Position numbers and translations under genes: made by a program
The notes under the pieces: model-generated
What the model saw: only the letters and a program-made list of their open reading frames with translations
Told to the model about the DNA's origin: nothing
The model's database searches: none
In this document: piece by piece, positions 25,883-35,017 of the stretch
How positions within the stretch are numbered: the first letter of the stretch is position 1
Layout: each line of letters begins with the position of its first letter
Assembly (NCBI GenBank): GCA_035626475.1
Contig: DASPNP010000016.1
Span: 24,366-88,365, forward strand
Direction: 5' to 3'
DNA length: 64,000 bases
DNA from: DASPKT01 sp035626475
Lineage (GTDB): Bacteria > Pseudomonadota > Alphaproteobacteria > Azospirillales > Azospirillaceae

Positions 25883-28039
25883 TCACTTGCTCGTCATCAC
25901 GAAGGCGCCGTTCCAGTCGGTCGGCGGGGGGTTGTCCAGGTAGAAGGCGCAGCGCTTGGCATACAGCGCCGAGGTATCGTCGCCCGCGATGCCCTCGAAG
26001 GCGTAGCGCGCCTCGGCGAAGCGCCTGATATCGTGCAGGGCGAGCGCGCTTTCGAAGGCGGCCAGCCGGCGAAGCGTCTCCAGCGGCACCTCGCCGGCCC
26101 GGCCCACCACCTCGAAGACGGCGATCGGCTCGGTCTTGCCCTTGACCACCAGCCGGTCCAGCCGGCGCAGCACGTAGCGGTCGCCCAGGGCCGAGGCGGT
26201 GGCCTCGCTGACCATGACCAGGCTGCCATACTCCTTGTTGGCGCCTTCCAGCCGCGAGGCGAGGTTCACCATGTCGCCGGTGACCGTGTAGTTCAGGCGC
26301 GAGCTGGAGCCCATGTTGCCGGCGATGGCGTAACCGGTGGCGATGCCGATGCGGGTGCCGAGCGCCGGCATGCCGTACTCGCCGACCACCACCTCGGCAT
26401 TGAAGCGCTCCAGCGCCGCCTGGCAGTCCAGCGCGGTCTCCACCGCCTTGATCTCGGCCCGGTCGGTCGGCAGCGGCGCGCCCCAAACGGCCATGACCGC
26501 GTCGCCGATGAACTTGTCGACATAGCCGCCATGCCGCTCCACCACCTCCGACATGAAGGTCAGGTAGCGGTTCATCAGCTCCACCAGCCGCTCCGGCCGG
26601 TCCTTGAGGCCCTCGCTGATGCTGGTGAAGCCGACGATGTCGGAGAACATCACCGTCATGTGCCGCCGCTCGCCGCCCAGTTTCAGGGCGGACGGGTCCT
26701 CGGCCAGCCGGTCGACCAGGGCGGGGGCGAGATAGTGGCGGAAGGCGTGGTGGATGCGCCGGCGCTCCCGGTCCTCGACCACGAAGCGGTAGGCGTAGAG
26801 CAGGGTGAAGGTGAGCGCGCCCAGGATGGCGAAGCTCGGCATCGGCGCCACCCAGCCGGCCTGCAGCGCCGCGACCGACACCACCCCCTGCGCCGCCGCC
26901 ACCCCGGCCCAGGCCAGCAGCCCCAGCGCCGGGCTCAGCGCGAAGAACAGCAGCCCCAGCAGGAACAGCGAGCCGGCCACCGTCACGAAGGTCCAGCCGC
27001 GCGGCAGCATCTCCAGCGCCAAGCCCTTGGTCAGCGTGTTCACCGCTGCCGCGTGGATCAGCACGCCGGGCATGGAACGGCGGTCGACGACGGGGGCGAA
27101 GCGGCCGGGATCGGCGGCCAGGGCGCAGCGCTCGGGTGCCGCCCGGGCGTCCGCCGCCTCGTCATGGGCGAAGCGCTTGGCGCTGCGGAACCGGTCCTCC
27201 AGGTCCAGCGCCTCGCCCAGCAGCACGATCTTGCCCTTGAAGTGCCGCTCCATATAGACGGCGTCGCCCTTGCCGGTGCAGGCGAAGAGGTCGGCCAGGC
27301 TGTGCACCGGCACGTCGCCGGCGCCGGTGTTGAAGTTGATCAGGAAATCGTCGGCCGGCATCGGGGCGCCGGCGCGCATCGCCAGCTCCACCCCGAAGCT
27401 GGGGGCGGAGCCGCCGCGCTCGTCCTTGAAGTCGCGCCAGTAGCGGCGCACCACATCGTCGTCGTCCAGCTTCAGGTTCAGGGTGCGGAGATTGTCCGGC
27501 CCCTTGGCCGCCAGCAGCTGGCCCGGATAAGGCGCGATCGTCTCGCCCGACAGCCGCGCCTGTCCCAGCACGACCTTCCCCTGCTCCGCCGCCTGCCGCA
27601 GCGACAGCAGGAAGGGCCGGTCGTAGCCCCGCAGCAGCTCCGGCCGGTCCAGGCTGGTGGGGTAGATCATGTCGAAGCCCACCACCGTCGCCCCGGCCGC
27701 CACCAGGCCGTCCAGCACCTGGGCCAAGTGCGGCGTCCAGGCGACCTTGGGGGTGCCGGAGAAGGGCTCGCTGCGGTAGGTCTGCTCGTCCACCGCCACG
27801 ACCACCGCATCCGACTGGGCCGGTGTGAAGAGCGGCCCGAAGGCGAGGTGGCGGAGCGGCAGCAGGAAATCGATGCCGCGCCGGTTCAACCCGTCCAGAT
27901 CAGGCAGCGCGGCGACCGCGCCCAGAGCCAGGGCCAGGCCGCCAGCCACCAGGGCGCGGCGGGCCCAGCGGCGGCGCTCCCGCCCGCCGGCCGGGGCGGC
28001 TGCCATGGCGGGGGTCTCGGCCGGAACGGCGAGGGTCAT
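25883..28039 (-). CDS. CHASE2-domain class III adenylate cyclase
   Basis: 718 residues: N-terminal membrane helix (about 28-50), periplasmic CHASE2 sensor (about 55-345, with VVAVDEQTYRSEPF and TVVGFDMIYPTSLDRPE), three membrane helices (about 350-425), then the cyclase domain. The catalytic part is intact: FSDIVGFT and KFIGDAVMAVWG supply the metal-binding aspartates, the Lys before IGD suits adenine recognition, and YTVTGDMVNLASRLEG carries the Asn/Arg pair. It would make cAMP in response to a periplasmic signal. A FecR-like periplasmic protein is encoded just upstream (9-bp gap) and an M48 protease just downstream (2-bp gap). Confidence 0.93.
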   Translation of the reverse strand: MTLAVPAETPAMAAAPAGGRERRRWARRALVAGGLALALGAVAALPDLDGLNRRGIDFLLPLRHLAFGPLFTPAQSDAVVVAVDEQTYRSEPFSGTPKVAWTPHLAQVLDGLVAAGATVVGFDMIYPTSLDRPELLRGYDRPFLLSLRQAAEQGKVVLGQARLSGETIAPYPGQLLAAKGPDNLRTLNLKLDDDDVVRRYWRDFKDERGGSAPSFGVELAMRAGAPMPADDFLINFNTGAGDVPVHSLADLFACTGKGDAVYMERHFKGKIVLLGEALDLEDRFRSAKRFAHDEAADARAAPERCALAADPGRFAPVVDRRSMPGVLIHAAAVNTLTKGLALEMLPRGWTFVTVAGSLFLLGLLFFALSPALGLLAWAGVAAAQGVVSVAALQAGWVAPMPSFAILGALTFTLLYAYRFVVEDRERRRIHHAFRHYLAPALVDRLAEDPSALKLGGERRHMTVMFSDIVGFTSISEGLKDRPERLVELMNRYLTFMSEVVERHGGYVDKFIGDAVMAVWGAPLPTDRAEIKAVETALDCQAALERFNAEVVVGEYGMPALGTRIGIATGYAIAGNMGSSSRLNYTVTGDMVNLASRLEGANKEYGSLVMVSEATASALGDRYVLRRLDRLVVKGKTEPIAVFEVVGRAGEVPLETLRRLAAFESALALHDIRRFAEARYAFEGIAGDDTSALYAKRCAFYLDNPPPTDWNGAFVMTSK

Positions 28040-28048
28040 GGCCTGCCC

Positions 28049-28918
28049 TCAGCGCGCCTGGGCGACGGGAACGACCCGGTTCGCGAGGGTGTCGGGCACG
28101 TCCAGGTCGGGGGCGACGCTGAACAGCGCGCTGCCCACCAACTGCTCGCCGCGCAGCACGTCCACCCGGTAGGGCATGCCGGGCTCCAGCGCCGCGGCGC
28201 CCGCGGGATAGGCGACCCAGCCCGTGGTGGCGGGCACCTGCCAGACCGTGGCCGGCGGTGCCGCATCCATGGCGACCACGCGCACGGTGACGGCCCCCCA
28301 GCCCTTGTCCCACTTGAAGGTCGGCTGGGCGGACTTCACCGCCCGCTCGGACCAGTTGTCGCCGGAGAAGGGGGTGACGCGGTTGACCGTGGCCCCGGCC
28401 TCCGACGCCTCGGCCAGCACGATGGGCTTCGCGGGCTCGCAGCCCGGCGCAGCATTGGCGTTGCGCTTGCCGCCCGATACTTGCGCGCCGTCGAGCCCGA
28501 CCGTGGCGGTGCCGCCCTGAAGCGTCTCCGTCAGGCAGCCCGACAGGTAGCTGAGCGTCACCTTGCCCTTGGCCCCCAGCGCGATGCTCTGGCCCGGGAA
28601 GACATAGTCCATGAACTGGACGGCGGCGGTGCCCTCCACCGCCTCGACCACCGCGACGGCGTCGGTGCCGAGCCCCTTCAGCGGCGGCTGCGCGGCGCCG
28701 GCGGCGAGGCCCATCGGGCCCGGCAGCACGGCGGCCTGGCCCTGCGGCGATGCGGCCGGCTGGGGCGCCGGCGCCATGTTCTGGCGCAGCAGCTCCTGCG
28801 CGGCGCCGGGCGCCGCCTGCTTCAGCATGGAACCCAGGAGATTGTCGGCGCCGGCGGGCGCGGACGACAGCAGGCCGGCCAGGGCGACGACCCCGGCGAG
28901 GCGCGGATGGAACGACAC
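28049..28918 (-). CDS. Secreted FecR-like domain protein, putative CHASE2 partner
   Basis: 289 residues with a signal peptide (RLAGVVALAGLLSSAPAGA). After a Pro/Ala/Gln-rich linker (about 45-80) comes a beta-rich FecR-like domain: VEAVEGTAAVQFMDYVFPGQSIALGAKGKVTLSYLSGCLTETLQGG. A C-terminal beta domain (FKWDKGWGAVTVRVV, PYRVDVLRGEQLVGSALFSV) follows. FecR-like domains in the periplasm usually bind or relay signals to a membrane partner. Direct linkage to the CHASE2 cyclase makes it the probable input protein. Exact domain boundaries are estimated. Confidence 0.75.
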   Translation of the reverse strand: MSFHPRLAGVVALAGLLSSAPAGADNLLGSMLKQAAPGAAQELLRQNMAPAPQPAASPQGQAAVLPGPMGLAAGAAQPPLKGLGTDAVAVVEAVEGTAAVQFMDYVFPGQSIALGAKGKVTLSYLSGCLTETLQGGTATVGLDGAQVSGGKRNANAAPGCEPAKPIVLAEASEAGATVNRVTPFSGDNWSERAVKSAQPTFKWDKGWGAVTVRVVAMDAAPPATVWQVPATTGWVAYPAGAAALEPGMPYRVDVLRGEQLVGSALFSVAPDLDVPDTLANRVVPVAQAR

Positions 28919-29096
28919 GGGAAGCCCCCCTCATGTCCTGACGATGTGCGGATCGGGAAGACTTCCGCTCGCACGGTCCCCGCGCCTTCCCGAGGGGCAT
29001 GACACCACAGGAGAGGTTAGGAAGGAGTGACGATTGTCACGCACGGGGTGCGATCGGCCTAAAGGGACAGGGGCTATTGTTATCGCCAATCTCGAC

Positions 29097-29402
29097 CCGT
29101 CATCCCGGCCCCGGATCGGGCCATGGGCCCGTCCGAGGACAAGCTCCGGCCGGGACCCAGGGGTTGCAGCCATATGAGGTTGATGAAGCGGAGAGGCTGG
29201 AACGTGGTGCGTCCTTCGACAAGCTCAGGATGAGGAAGGGGGAATGCCAGGCACTCGTCCCTCCTAGACCACAAGGAGCAGCAAAAACATCCTCATCCTG
29301 AGCCTGTCGAAGGACGCAGAACCTAAACGCTGCCCGTCAACGCGCGCTGCATTCGTCGCATCCCGCTGCAACCCCTGGGCCCCGGCCTGCGCCGGGGTGA
29401 CG
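29097..29402. repeat. Family A copy 4 carrying a family B element inside
   Basis: The left outer arm begins CCGTCATCCCGG and ends CGGGACCCAGGGGTTGCAG (to about 29169); the right arm runs CTGCAACCCCTGGGCCCCGG to GTGACGG (about 29363-29402). In place of the usual inner palindrome, a full family B copy occupies 29207-29319. This composite takes up most of the 511-bp gap; the remaining 180 bp at 28919-29096 contains the promoter side of the FecR-like gene with no motif I recognise. Confidence 0.82.
29207..29319. repeat. Dispersed inverted repeat, family B copy 5 (nested)
   Basis: GTGCGTCC then TTCGACAAGCTCAGGATGAG on the left and CCTCATCCTGAGCCTGTCG with AAGGACGCAGA on the right, lying within family A copy 4. 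Confidence 0.88.
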
Positions 29403-29429
29403 GCTGAGGTTGGGCAGAGGGGCCGCTCC

Positions 29430-30389
29430 TCACCCCAGCCCCGGCAGCACCTTGCTCCCGAAGGCCTCGATGAAGGGGTCCTGGCTCTTGCCGACATGGT
29501 GCAGCTGCAGCTCCTCGAAGCCGAGATCGATATATTCCTGCAGCCAAGCGCGGTGCTGCCCCAGGTCGGAGGAGACGCGCAGCGACTTGCGCATGTCCTC
29601 CGGGCGGACGTGGCTCGAGGCCTGGTCGAACTCCTGCGGCGTGCGCAGCACCCAGTTGACCTCGCCGCCCAGCGCCAGGAAGCGCCATTGCTCGTGCGCC
29701 TCGCGCAGGGCCTGCTCCTCGGTCGGGGCCCAGGAGAGGCCGACCTGGAGGTAGAGCGGCTTGCCCTCGCCGCCGCCGCGGCGGAAGGCGTCGATCACCT
29801 TGCGCAGCTGCTCCGGCTCGGCGCTGGTGGTCAGCAGCCCGTCGGCCCAGCCGCCCAGCCATTCCGCCGTCGCCTCCGACACGCAGGCGCCGATCAGCTT
29901 CGGCGGGGTCTTCGGCAGGCTCCAGAGCTTCGCCTCCACCACCGTCACCCGGCCGCGATGGGTGACCGTCTCGCCCCGGTGCAGGGCGCGGATGATGTCC
30001 ACGCACTCGCGCAGTTTCGCGTTGCGCTCCGCTTTCTCCGGCCAAGCCTCGCCGGTGATGTGCTCGTTCAGCGCCTCGCCGCTGCCGAGCGCGGTCCAGG
30101 TGCGGCCCGGAAACATCTCCGCCAGCGTGGCGATGGCCTGGGCCGTGACCGCGACATTGTAGCGCCAGCCCGGCACGGTGATGACGCCGAAGGGCAGCCG
30201 GGTCGCCTGCAGCGCCGCCCCCAGGAAGGACCAGGCATAGCCGCTATGACCCTGGATCTCGCCCCAGGGCGCCATGTGGTCCGACGACATGGCGGCGGTG
30301 AAGCCGGCCGCTTCCGCCGCCTTCGCCAGACGCAGCATCTCGGACGGCGGGAATTGCTCATGCGAGCAGTGGTAACCGATGCGGGCCAT
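29430..30389 (-). CDS. LLM-class flavin-dependent oxidoreductase (TIGR03885-like)
   Basis: 319 residues. Bacterial-luciferase-like fold: IGYHCSHEQFPPSEMLRLAKAAEAAGFTAAMSSDHMAPW at the N-terminus, ALGSGEALNEHITGEAWPEKAERNAKLRECVDIIRALHRGE in the middle and YIDLGFEELQLHHVGKSQDPFIEAFG at the end. Such enzymes use FMN or F420 to oxidise small substrates; the cofactor cannot be chosen from sequence and the substrate is unknown. It is transcribed away from the second LivK gene, sharing a 139-bp AT-richer spacer. Confidence 0.88.
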   Translation of the reverse strand: MARIGYHCSHEQFPPSEMLRLAKAAEAAGFTAAMSSDHMAPWGEIQGHSGYAWSFLGAALQATRLPFGVITVPGWRYNVAVTAQAIATLAEMFPGRTWTALGSGEALNEHITGEAWPEKAERNAKLRECVDIIRALHRGETVTHRGRVTVVEAKLWSLPKTPPKLIGACVSEATAEWLGGWADGLLTTSAEPEQLRKVIDAFRRGGGEGKPLYLQVGLSWAPTEEQALREAHEQWRFLALGGEVNWVLRTPQEFDQASSHVRPEDMRKSLRVSSDLGQHRAWLQEYIDLGFEELQLHHVGKSQDPFIEAFGSKVLPGLG

Positions 30390-30528
30390 GCCCCCTCCTG
30401 ATGCTGGGTCGCGTTAGGCAGAACAGGGCAGGGGCGAAGGCGTCGCGCGTCATTATCTACACAACATCATGTGTTCTTAGGTCGATTATCCACTTGCACG
30501 CCGTAGATTGATCCCCTAGACCCTTGCC

Positions 30529-31701
30529 ATGGATTTCACACATCCGCCGGAAGCCCCCGCCATGCGCACTCCCCGTCCCGACCAGCTTTGGCCCGCCGTC
30601 GCCGGTGCGGCGCTGATCCTCTGCGCCCTGCTGCTGCCCTTCCTGGCGACGCCGGCCAAGGCCGACATCCCCATCGCCATGGCCGGCGCCCTGACCGGGC
30701 CGGTGGCGCCGGTGGGCGAGCAGGTGCGCCAGGGAACCGAGGCCGCGGTGGCGGACCTGAACGCATCAGGCGGCGTGCTGGGGGAGAAGCTGCGCCTGAT
30801 CATCGCCGACGACGCCGGCACGCCGACCCAGGCGGTGGCGGTGGCGAACCGGCTGGCGACGGAGCGGGTGCGCATGCTGGTGGGCCATGTGCAAAGCAGC
30901 ACGCTGATCCCCGCCTCCGCCGTCTATGCCGACGAGGGCATCATCGCCATCACCCCCGACGCCACGGCTCCGGAAGTGACCGAGGCGGGCCAGGGCTGGG
31001 TCTTCCGCACCTGCGGCCGCGACGACCAGCAGGGCGCCGTCGCCGGCGCCTGGCTGGCGCGCGAGTACAAGGGCCGCAAGGTGGCGCTGGTGCACGACCA
31101 GTCCACCTACGGCAAGGGGCTGACCGACGCCACCCAGGCGGCGATGAAGGCGGCCGGGCTGGAGCCGGCGCTCTACACCCAGCTGACCGTGGGCGAGCGC
31201 GACTTCACGGCGCTGGTGACGCGGCTGAAGGCGGCGGGCGTCGACGCGGTGTTCTTCGGCGGCTTCTTCACCGAGGCGGGGCTGCTGGTGCGGCAGATGC
31301 GCGAGGCCGGCCTGCAGGCGCAGTTCGTCTCGGCCGACAGCCTGGCCAACGACGCCTTCTGGCAGATCGCCGGCAAGACCGGCGAGGGCGCCATGATGAC
31401 CTTCGAGGCGGACGTGCGCTCCAACCCCGGTGCCCAGGAGGTCATCCGGAAGCTGAAGGCCAAGACCGGCGAGGAGCCCGGCGCCTTCGTGCTCTACGCC
31501 TACGCCGCCGTCCAGGTCTGGGCCCAGGCCGCCATCAAGGCCGGCACCACGGAGCCGTCGAAGGTGCGCGACGCCATGCGCCAGGGCAGCTACCCGACCA
31601 TCGTCGGCAATATCTCCTACGATGCCAAGGGCGACCGTCGCGAGAACAACTACGTGCTCTACCGCTGGAGCGAGGGCAGGTACACGCAGGTCGGGAAGTA
31701 G
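30529..31701 (+). CDS. Branched-chain amino acid-type ABC transporter binding protein, orphan paralogue
   Basis: 390 residues from the ATG at 30529; an ATG at 30562 is an equally possible start because neither has a strong ribosome binding site. Signal peptide LWPAVAGAALILCALLLPFLATPAKA. The mature sequence follows the gene at 659-1756 almost line by line (GVLGEKLRLIIADDAG, FRTCGRDDQQG, STYGKGL, GERDFTALVTRLKAA), so the two are recent paralogues. Again there are no permease or ATPase genes next to it. The AT-rich upstream region (30445-30510) may hold its promoter. Confidence 0.9.
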   Translation: MDFTHPPEAPAMRTPRPDQLWPAVAGAALILCALLLPFLATPAKADIPIAMAGALTGPVAPVGEQVRQGTEAAVADLNASGGVLGEKLRLIIADDAGTPTQAVAVANRLATERVRMLVGHVQSSTLIPASAVYADEGIIAITPDATAPEVTEAGQGWVFRTCGRDDQQGAVAGAWLAREYKGRKVALVHDQSTYGKGLTDATQAAMKAAGLEPALYTQLTVGERDFTALVTRLKAAGVDAVFFGGFFTEAGLLVRQMREAGLQAQFVSADSLANDAFWQIAGKTGEGAMMTFEADVRSNPGAQEVIRKLKAKTGEEPGAFVLYAYAAVQVWAQAAIKAGTTEPSKVRDAMRQGSYPTIVGNISYDAKGDRRENNYVLYRWSEGRYTQVGK

Positions 31702-31760
31702 GCGGTCGGGCGGCGTCGAGGCCGTCGATACCGCTCCCGACGGGTGGCAGCGTCGCTCTC

Positions 31761-31951
31761 GTGCGTCCTTCGACAGGCTCAGGACGAGGGGGATTTAGCT
31801 GCTCCCGGTCAAGCCACCGCGCGTTTGGACCGGGAGTGCCTAGCACCCCCGTTCCTCATCCTGAGCCTGTCGAATGACGCACCACGGTCCAGCCTCTCCG
31901 GCAGTGCCTGGCATCCCCTTCCCTCATCCTGAGCTTGTCGAAGGAAGCACA
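31761..31951. repeat. Dispersed inverted repeat, family B copy 6 with two right arms
   Basis: One left arm (GTGCGTCC then TTCGACAGGCTCAGGACGAG) and two successive right arms (CCTCATCCTGAGCCTGTCG at about 31855, CCTCATCCTGAGCTTGTCG at about 31924). The rest of this 416-bp gap (to 32117) shows no gene; it must contain the chemoreceptor promoter. Confidence 0.82.
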
Positions 31952-32117
31952 ACCTCCCAGCCCCTCCCGACCCACGGGCACCCCCCCGCCCCGGCGCATA
32001 CCCCCTTTGCGCGCAGCGGGACGGATTGGTTAAGGCCCGTAACGGTCGCGTCACTCCCCTGTCATTCCCGAGGACTAGCGTCGCGGCGTCTCCCGAGCCC
32101 CACGCCAAGGTCCCGCC

Positions 32118-34265
32118 ATGCCGATAGGCCGCCGCAGCTTCGCCCTGCCCGCCCTCCCGCCCAGCCTGGACCCGCTGCTGCGGCGCCTGCGCCTGCCGCT
32201 CGACCGGGCGGAGGCGGCGCTGGGCCGGCTGACCGTGCGGGGCCGCATCGTGCTGCTGGGCGGCGTGCTGCTGGCGGCATTGGCCGGCACCGGGCTGCAC
32301 CTGACGGTCGCCACCTCCCAGGCCGTCACCGAGGCCGAGCGGGCGGCCGGGCTGGCGGCGCTGGGCGAGGCTTTCACCGCCTATTCGGTCGGGCTGGAGG
32401 ATGTCGAGGGGCGCATGCTCTCCTTCGCCGGCGCGCCCTCGCAGGCCGGCATGAGCGCCGTCATGTCGGCGCGCGAGACGGCCTCGGCCCGGCTGACCGA
32501 GGCGCTGGAGCGGCTGCGCAGGGCCGGTGAGGCGCCTCTCGCCGACCGGCTGTCCGGGCTGCACGCCGCCTTCGACGGCAGCATCGAGGAGATGCTGCGC
32601 AAATCCGTGAACGTGGTCGAGGGCGGCGAGCTGATCGCCGGCGGCCTGGCCGAGCTGGAGACATCCGCCGCCGCGCTGCGTGACTGGCTGGCGCAGCGGC
32701 GCGAGCCCGAGGCGGCGCGCTTCTCGGCCGAGCTGGAACGGGCGCGCCAGGACCTCGCCGCCCGCAGCGTCGACGTGCTGGTCCGCCGTACGCCCGAGGC
32801 GCAGGCCGCCGCTGATGCGGCATCCACCGCCATGCTGGGCGCCATCGACGGCGCGCTGGCGCTGATGGAGGGGCAGGAGCGCGCGGTGCGCAAGATCGCC
32901 ACCGGCGTGCGCGGCGACCGCGACGTGGTGCGCAACGGCGTCGCCTCGATCGTCGCCTCCTCCGGCCAGGCCAGGGAGTTCTTCGACCGGTTCGAGGCGG
33001 CGCGGGGCGATCTCCGCGCCTTCGTGGTGGAGGAGCGCCGGCGGCTGGCCCAGGCGCAGAAGAGCGGGCTCGACGCCTTCGCCGCCGGCAGCCGCAGCGC
33101 CGGCCGGGTGGCGATCGGCATCATGATGCTGATCTCGCTGGCCGCCGCCGCCGCGGTGCTGGCGGTGGCGCGCAGCATCGTCCGGCCGCTGGCCGGCATC
33201 ACCGGCGCCATGGAGCGCATAGCCGCCGGCGATCTGAAGGTGGCGCTGCCGCCTTCGGGGGACAGCCGCACCGAGATCGCCGCCATGGTGCGGGCGCTGG
33301 AGCGCTTCCGCCAGGGGCTGACCGAGGCCGAGGGCTTGCGGGAACGTCAGGAGGCCGAGCGCGCCATGGCCGAGGCGGAGAAGGAAGCCGCGCTGGCGAC
33401 CATGGCGCGCACCGTCGAGGAGGCGACCAGCCGCGCCGTGGCCGAGGCGGCCGAGCGCGGCGCCGGCATGCGCGGCCTGTCGGAGCATGTCGCCCACGAT
33501 GCGCGGGCCGTCCTGGCGGCGGCGTCCGACATGGCCGAGGCCAGCGGTCGGGCGCTCAGCGGGTCCGAGGAGGTCAGCCGCGCCGTGGCCGGGATGGCGT
33601 CCACCATCGACGGGCTGGCCGACGACGTGACCCGGGTGGCCGGGCTGGTCCGGCGCGCCGCCGAGGATGGCGGCCGCAGCCAGGAGGGCATCCAGGAGCT
33701 GGAGGCGGCCATCGCCGGCATCGGCGGCGTCGCCGCCATGATCGGCGACATCGCCCGGCAGACCAATCTGCTGGCGCTGAACGCCACCATCGAGGCGGCC
33801 CGGGCGGGCGAGGCCGGCAAGGGCTTCGCCGTGGTGGCCGCCGAGGTCCGCGCCCTGTCGGAGCAGACCGCGCGCTCCAGCGGCGAGATCCACGAGCGCA
33901 TCCGCCGCATTTCCGCGTCCACGGCCGGCACGCTGTCGGCGGTGCGCTCGGTGGTGGAGGACGTGGCGGCGCTGACCGGCATCGCCGGCACCATCGCCGC
34001 CCGCATGGACGGTCAGCGCGCCGCCACCGCCGGAATCGCCGCCGGGGCGGAGTCCTCGCGGGAGGCGGCGCGGCTGGCTGCCGAGCGCATCGCCGAGGTC
34101 GAGGCGCTGGCGCGCGACGCCGGCGACCGGGCGGGCACCCTGACCCGCACCGCCGGCGAGGCCGTGCGCTCGGTCGAGGGGCTGCAGCGCCGCGTGCTGG
34201 CCGCCCTGGCCGGCGCCGCCGAGCCGTCCCGGCCGGTACCGGTGGCGGTCTCCCGCGCGGCCTGA
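32118..34265 (+). CDS. Methyl-accepting chemotaxis protein
   Basis: 715 residues. First membrane helix about 43-65 (GRIVLLGGVLLAALAGTGLHL), a helical periplasmic sensor to about 330, second helix VAIGIMMLISLAAAAAVLAVA, HAMP domain (RSIVRPLAGITGAMERIAAGDLKVALPPSG) and the cytoplasmic signalling domain. The hairpin tip reads IARQTNLLALNATIEAARAGEAGKGFAVVAAEVRALSEQTARS, essentially invariant in the family. The periplasmic part is helical-bundle-like, with no recognised ligand fold. There is no C-terminal CheR-binding pentapeptide and no che gene nearby. Confidence 0.95.
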   Translation: MPIGRRSFALPALPPSLDPLLRRLRLPLDRAEAALGRLTVRGRIVLLGGVLLAALAGTGLHLTVATSQAVTEAERAAGLAALGEAFTAYSVGLEDVEGRMLSFAGAPSQAGMSAVMSARETASARLTEALERLRRAGEAPLADRLSGLHAAFDGSIEEMLRKSVNVVEGGELIAGGLAELETSAAALRDWLAQRREPEAARFSAELERARQDLAARSVDVLVRRTPEAQAAADAASTAMLGAIDGALALMEGQERAVRKIATGVRGDRDVVRNGVASIVASSGQAREFFDRFEAARGDLRAFVVEERRRLAQAQKSGLDAFAAGSRSAGRVAIGIMMLISLAAAAAVLAVARSIVRPLAGITGAMERIAAGDLKVALPPSGDSRTEIAAMVRALERFRQGLTEAEGLRERQEAERAMAEAEKEAALATMARTVEEATSRAVAEAAERGAGMRGLSEHVAHDARAVLAAASDMAEASGRALSGSEEVSRAVAGMASTIDGLADDVTRVAGLVRRAAEDGGRSQEGIQELEAAIAGIGGVAAMIGDIARQTNLLALNATIEAARAGEAGKGFAVVAAEVRALSEQTARSSGEIHERIRRISASTAGTLSAVRSVVEDVAALTGIAGTIAARMDGQRAATAGIAAGAESSREAARLAAERIAEVEALARDAGDRAGTLTRTAGEAVRSVEGLQRRVLAALAGAAEPSRPVPVAVSRAA

Positions 34266-34321
34266 CGCAACCTCCGCCCCGCCGGCCGGTTTAATAGAAC
34301 GGTCATGGAACGGAGGCGGTC

Positions 34322-34726
34322 ATGGCGAAGGGGAAGAAGTCGCGCGTGCCCAAGCGCATTGCGGGGGTGAAGCTGCCGAAGGCGCTGCGCCGGTCGAAGG
34401 CGCTGAACTCGCTGCTGGGGAACGATGTCGGCCGGCAGCTGCTGGCCGACGCGCTGGTCGCCGCGGCCACGGCCGCCGCCGGCGTGCTGGCCGCGCGCCA
34501 CAAGCCGGAGCTGCGGCAGGCCGGCCAGGCGGTGGGCGAGCAGCTGGCCGACGCCCGCGACACGGTCGTCGATACGGCGCAACAGGCCGGCTCCGCCACC
34601 CGCGACCTGGCCCACGCCGCCGCCGGCGCGCTGGCCCATGTCGTCACCGACGCCGCGCTGTCACTGGTCTCGACCAAGGCCAAGCCTGCCTCCGGCGCCA
34701 AGGCGGCGTCGAGCAGGCGGCACTAG
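34322..34726 (+). CDS. Hypothetical basic Ala-rich protein
   Basis: 134 residues. Lys/Arg-rich N-terminus (MAKGKKSRVPKRIAGVKLPKALRRSKALNSLLG), then alanine-rich amphipathic helices (ADALVAAATAAAGVLAARHKPE, ARDTVVDTAQQAGSATRDLAHAAAGALAHVV) and a basic tail ending SSRRH. Helix pattern resembles phasin- or LEA-like proteins but without a recognisable family motif. GGAGGCGGTC just before the ATG supports translation. Confidence 0.6.
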   Translation: MAKGKKSRVPKRIAGVKLPKALRRSKALNSLLGNDVGRQLLADALVAAATAAAGVLAARHKPELRQAGQAVGEQLADARDTVVDTAQQAGSATRDLAHAAAGALAHVVTDAALSLVSTKAKPASGAKAASSRRH

Positions 34727-34768
34727 GGGCAGCTAGACTAGGGCTGTCGGAGTTAGGCCCCGCTCCCC

Positions 34769-34979
34769 GTCGTCCCGGCGTAGGCCGGGACCCAGGGGTT
34801 GCAGCCGAGCACCATCGATTAAGCGCCGTAGGTCGCATGGAGCGAAGCGCAATGCGACATGCCCCGGCCGGGGTGTCGCATTACGGCTCCGCCTCCATGC
34901 GACCTACGAACCACACCTGTGCTGCATCCGGCGCACCCCACTGCAACCCCTGGGTCCCGGCCTGCGCCGGGATGACGGT
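34769..34979. repeat. Dispersed inverted repeat, family A copy 5 (with inner palindrome module)
   Basis: Outer arms CCGTCGTCCCGGCGTAGGCC with CCCAGGGGTTGCAG and the inverted CTGCAACCCCTGGGTCCCGG with GATGACGG. Inner module GTAGGTCGCATGGAGC at 34829-34844 with partner GCCTCCATGCGACCTACG near 34899-34916, enclosing AATGCGACAT / TGTCGCATT. Confidence 0.88.
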
Positions 34980-35017
34980 TGGTGGGGTCACACCCCTCCG
35001 GCCCTGATCCAACGACC

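Noticed and set aside
30445..30510. Weak inverted repeat ACACAACATCATGTGT before the second LivK gene
   Set aside because: Only the outer four bases pair properly; it is not clearly better than chance in this AT-richer spacer.
8962..31951. Possible CRISPR-like arrays because of many recurring short motifs
   Set aside because: The repeats are dispersed singly over tens of kilobases, are inverted pairs rather than direct repeats, and have no regular spacers or cas genes.
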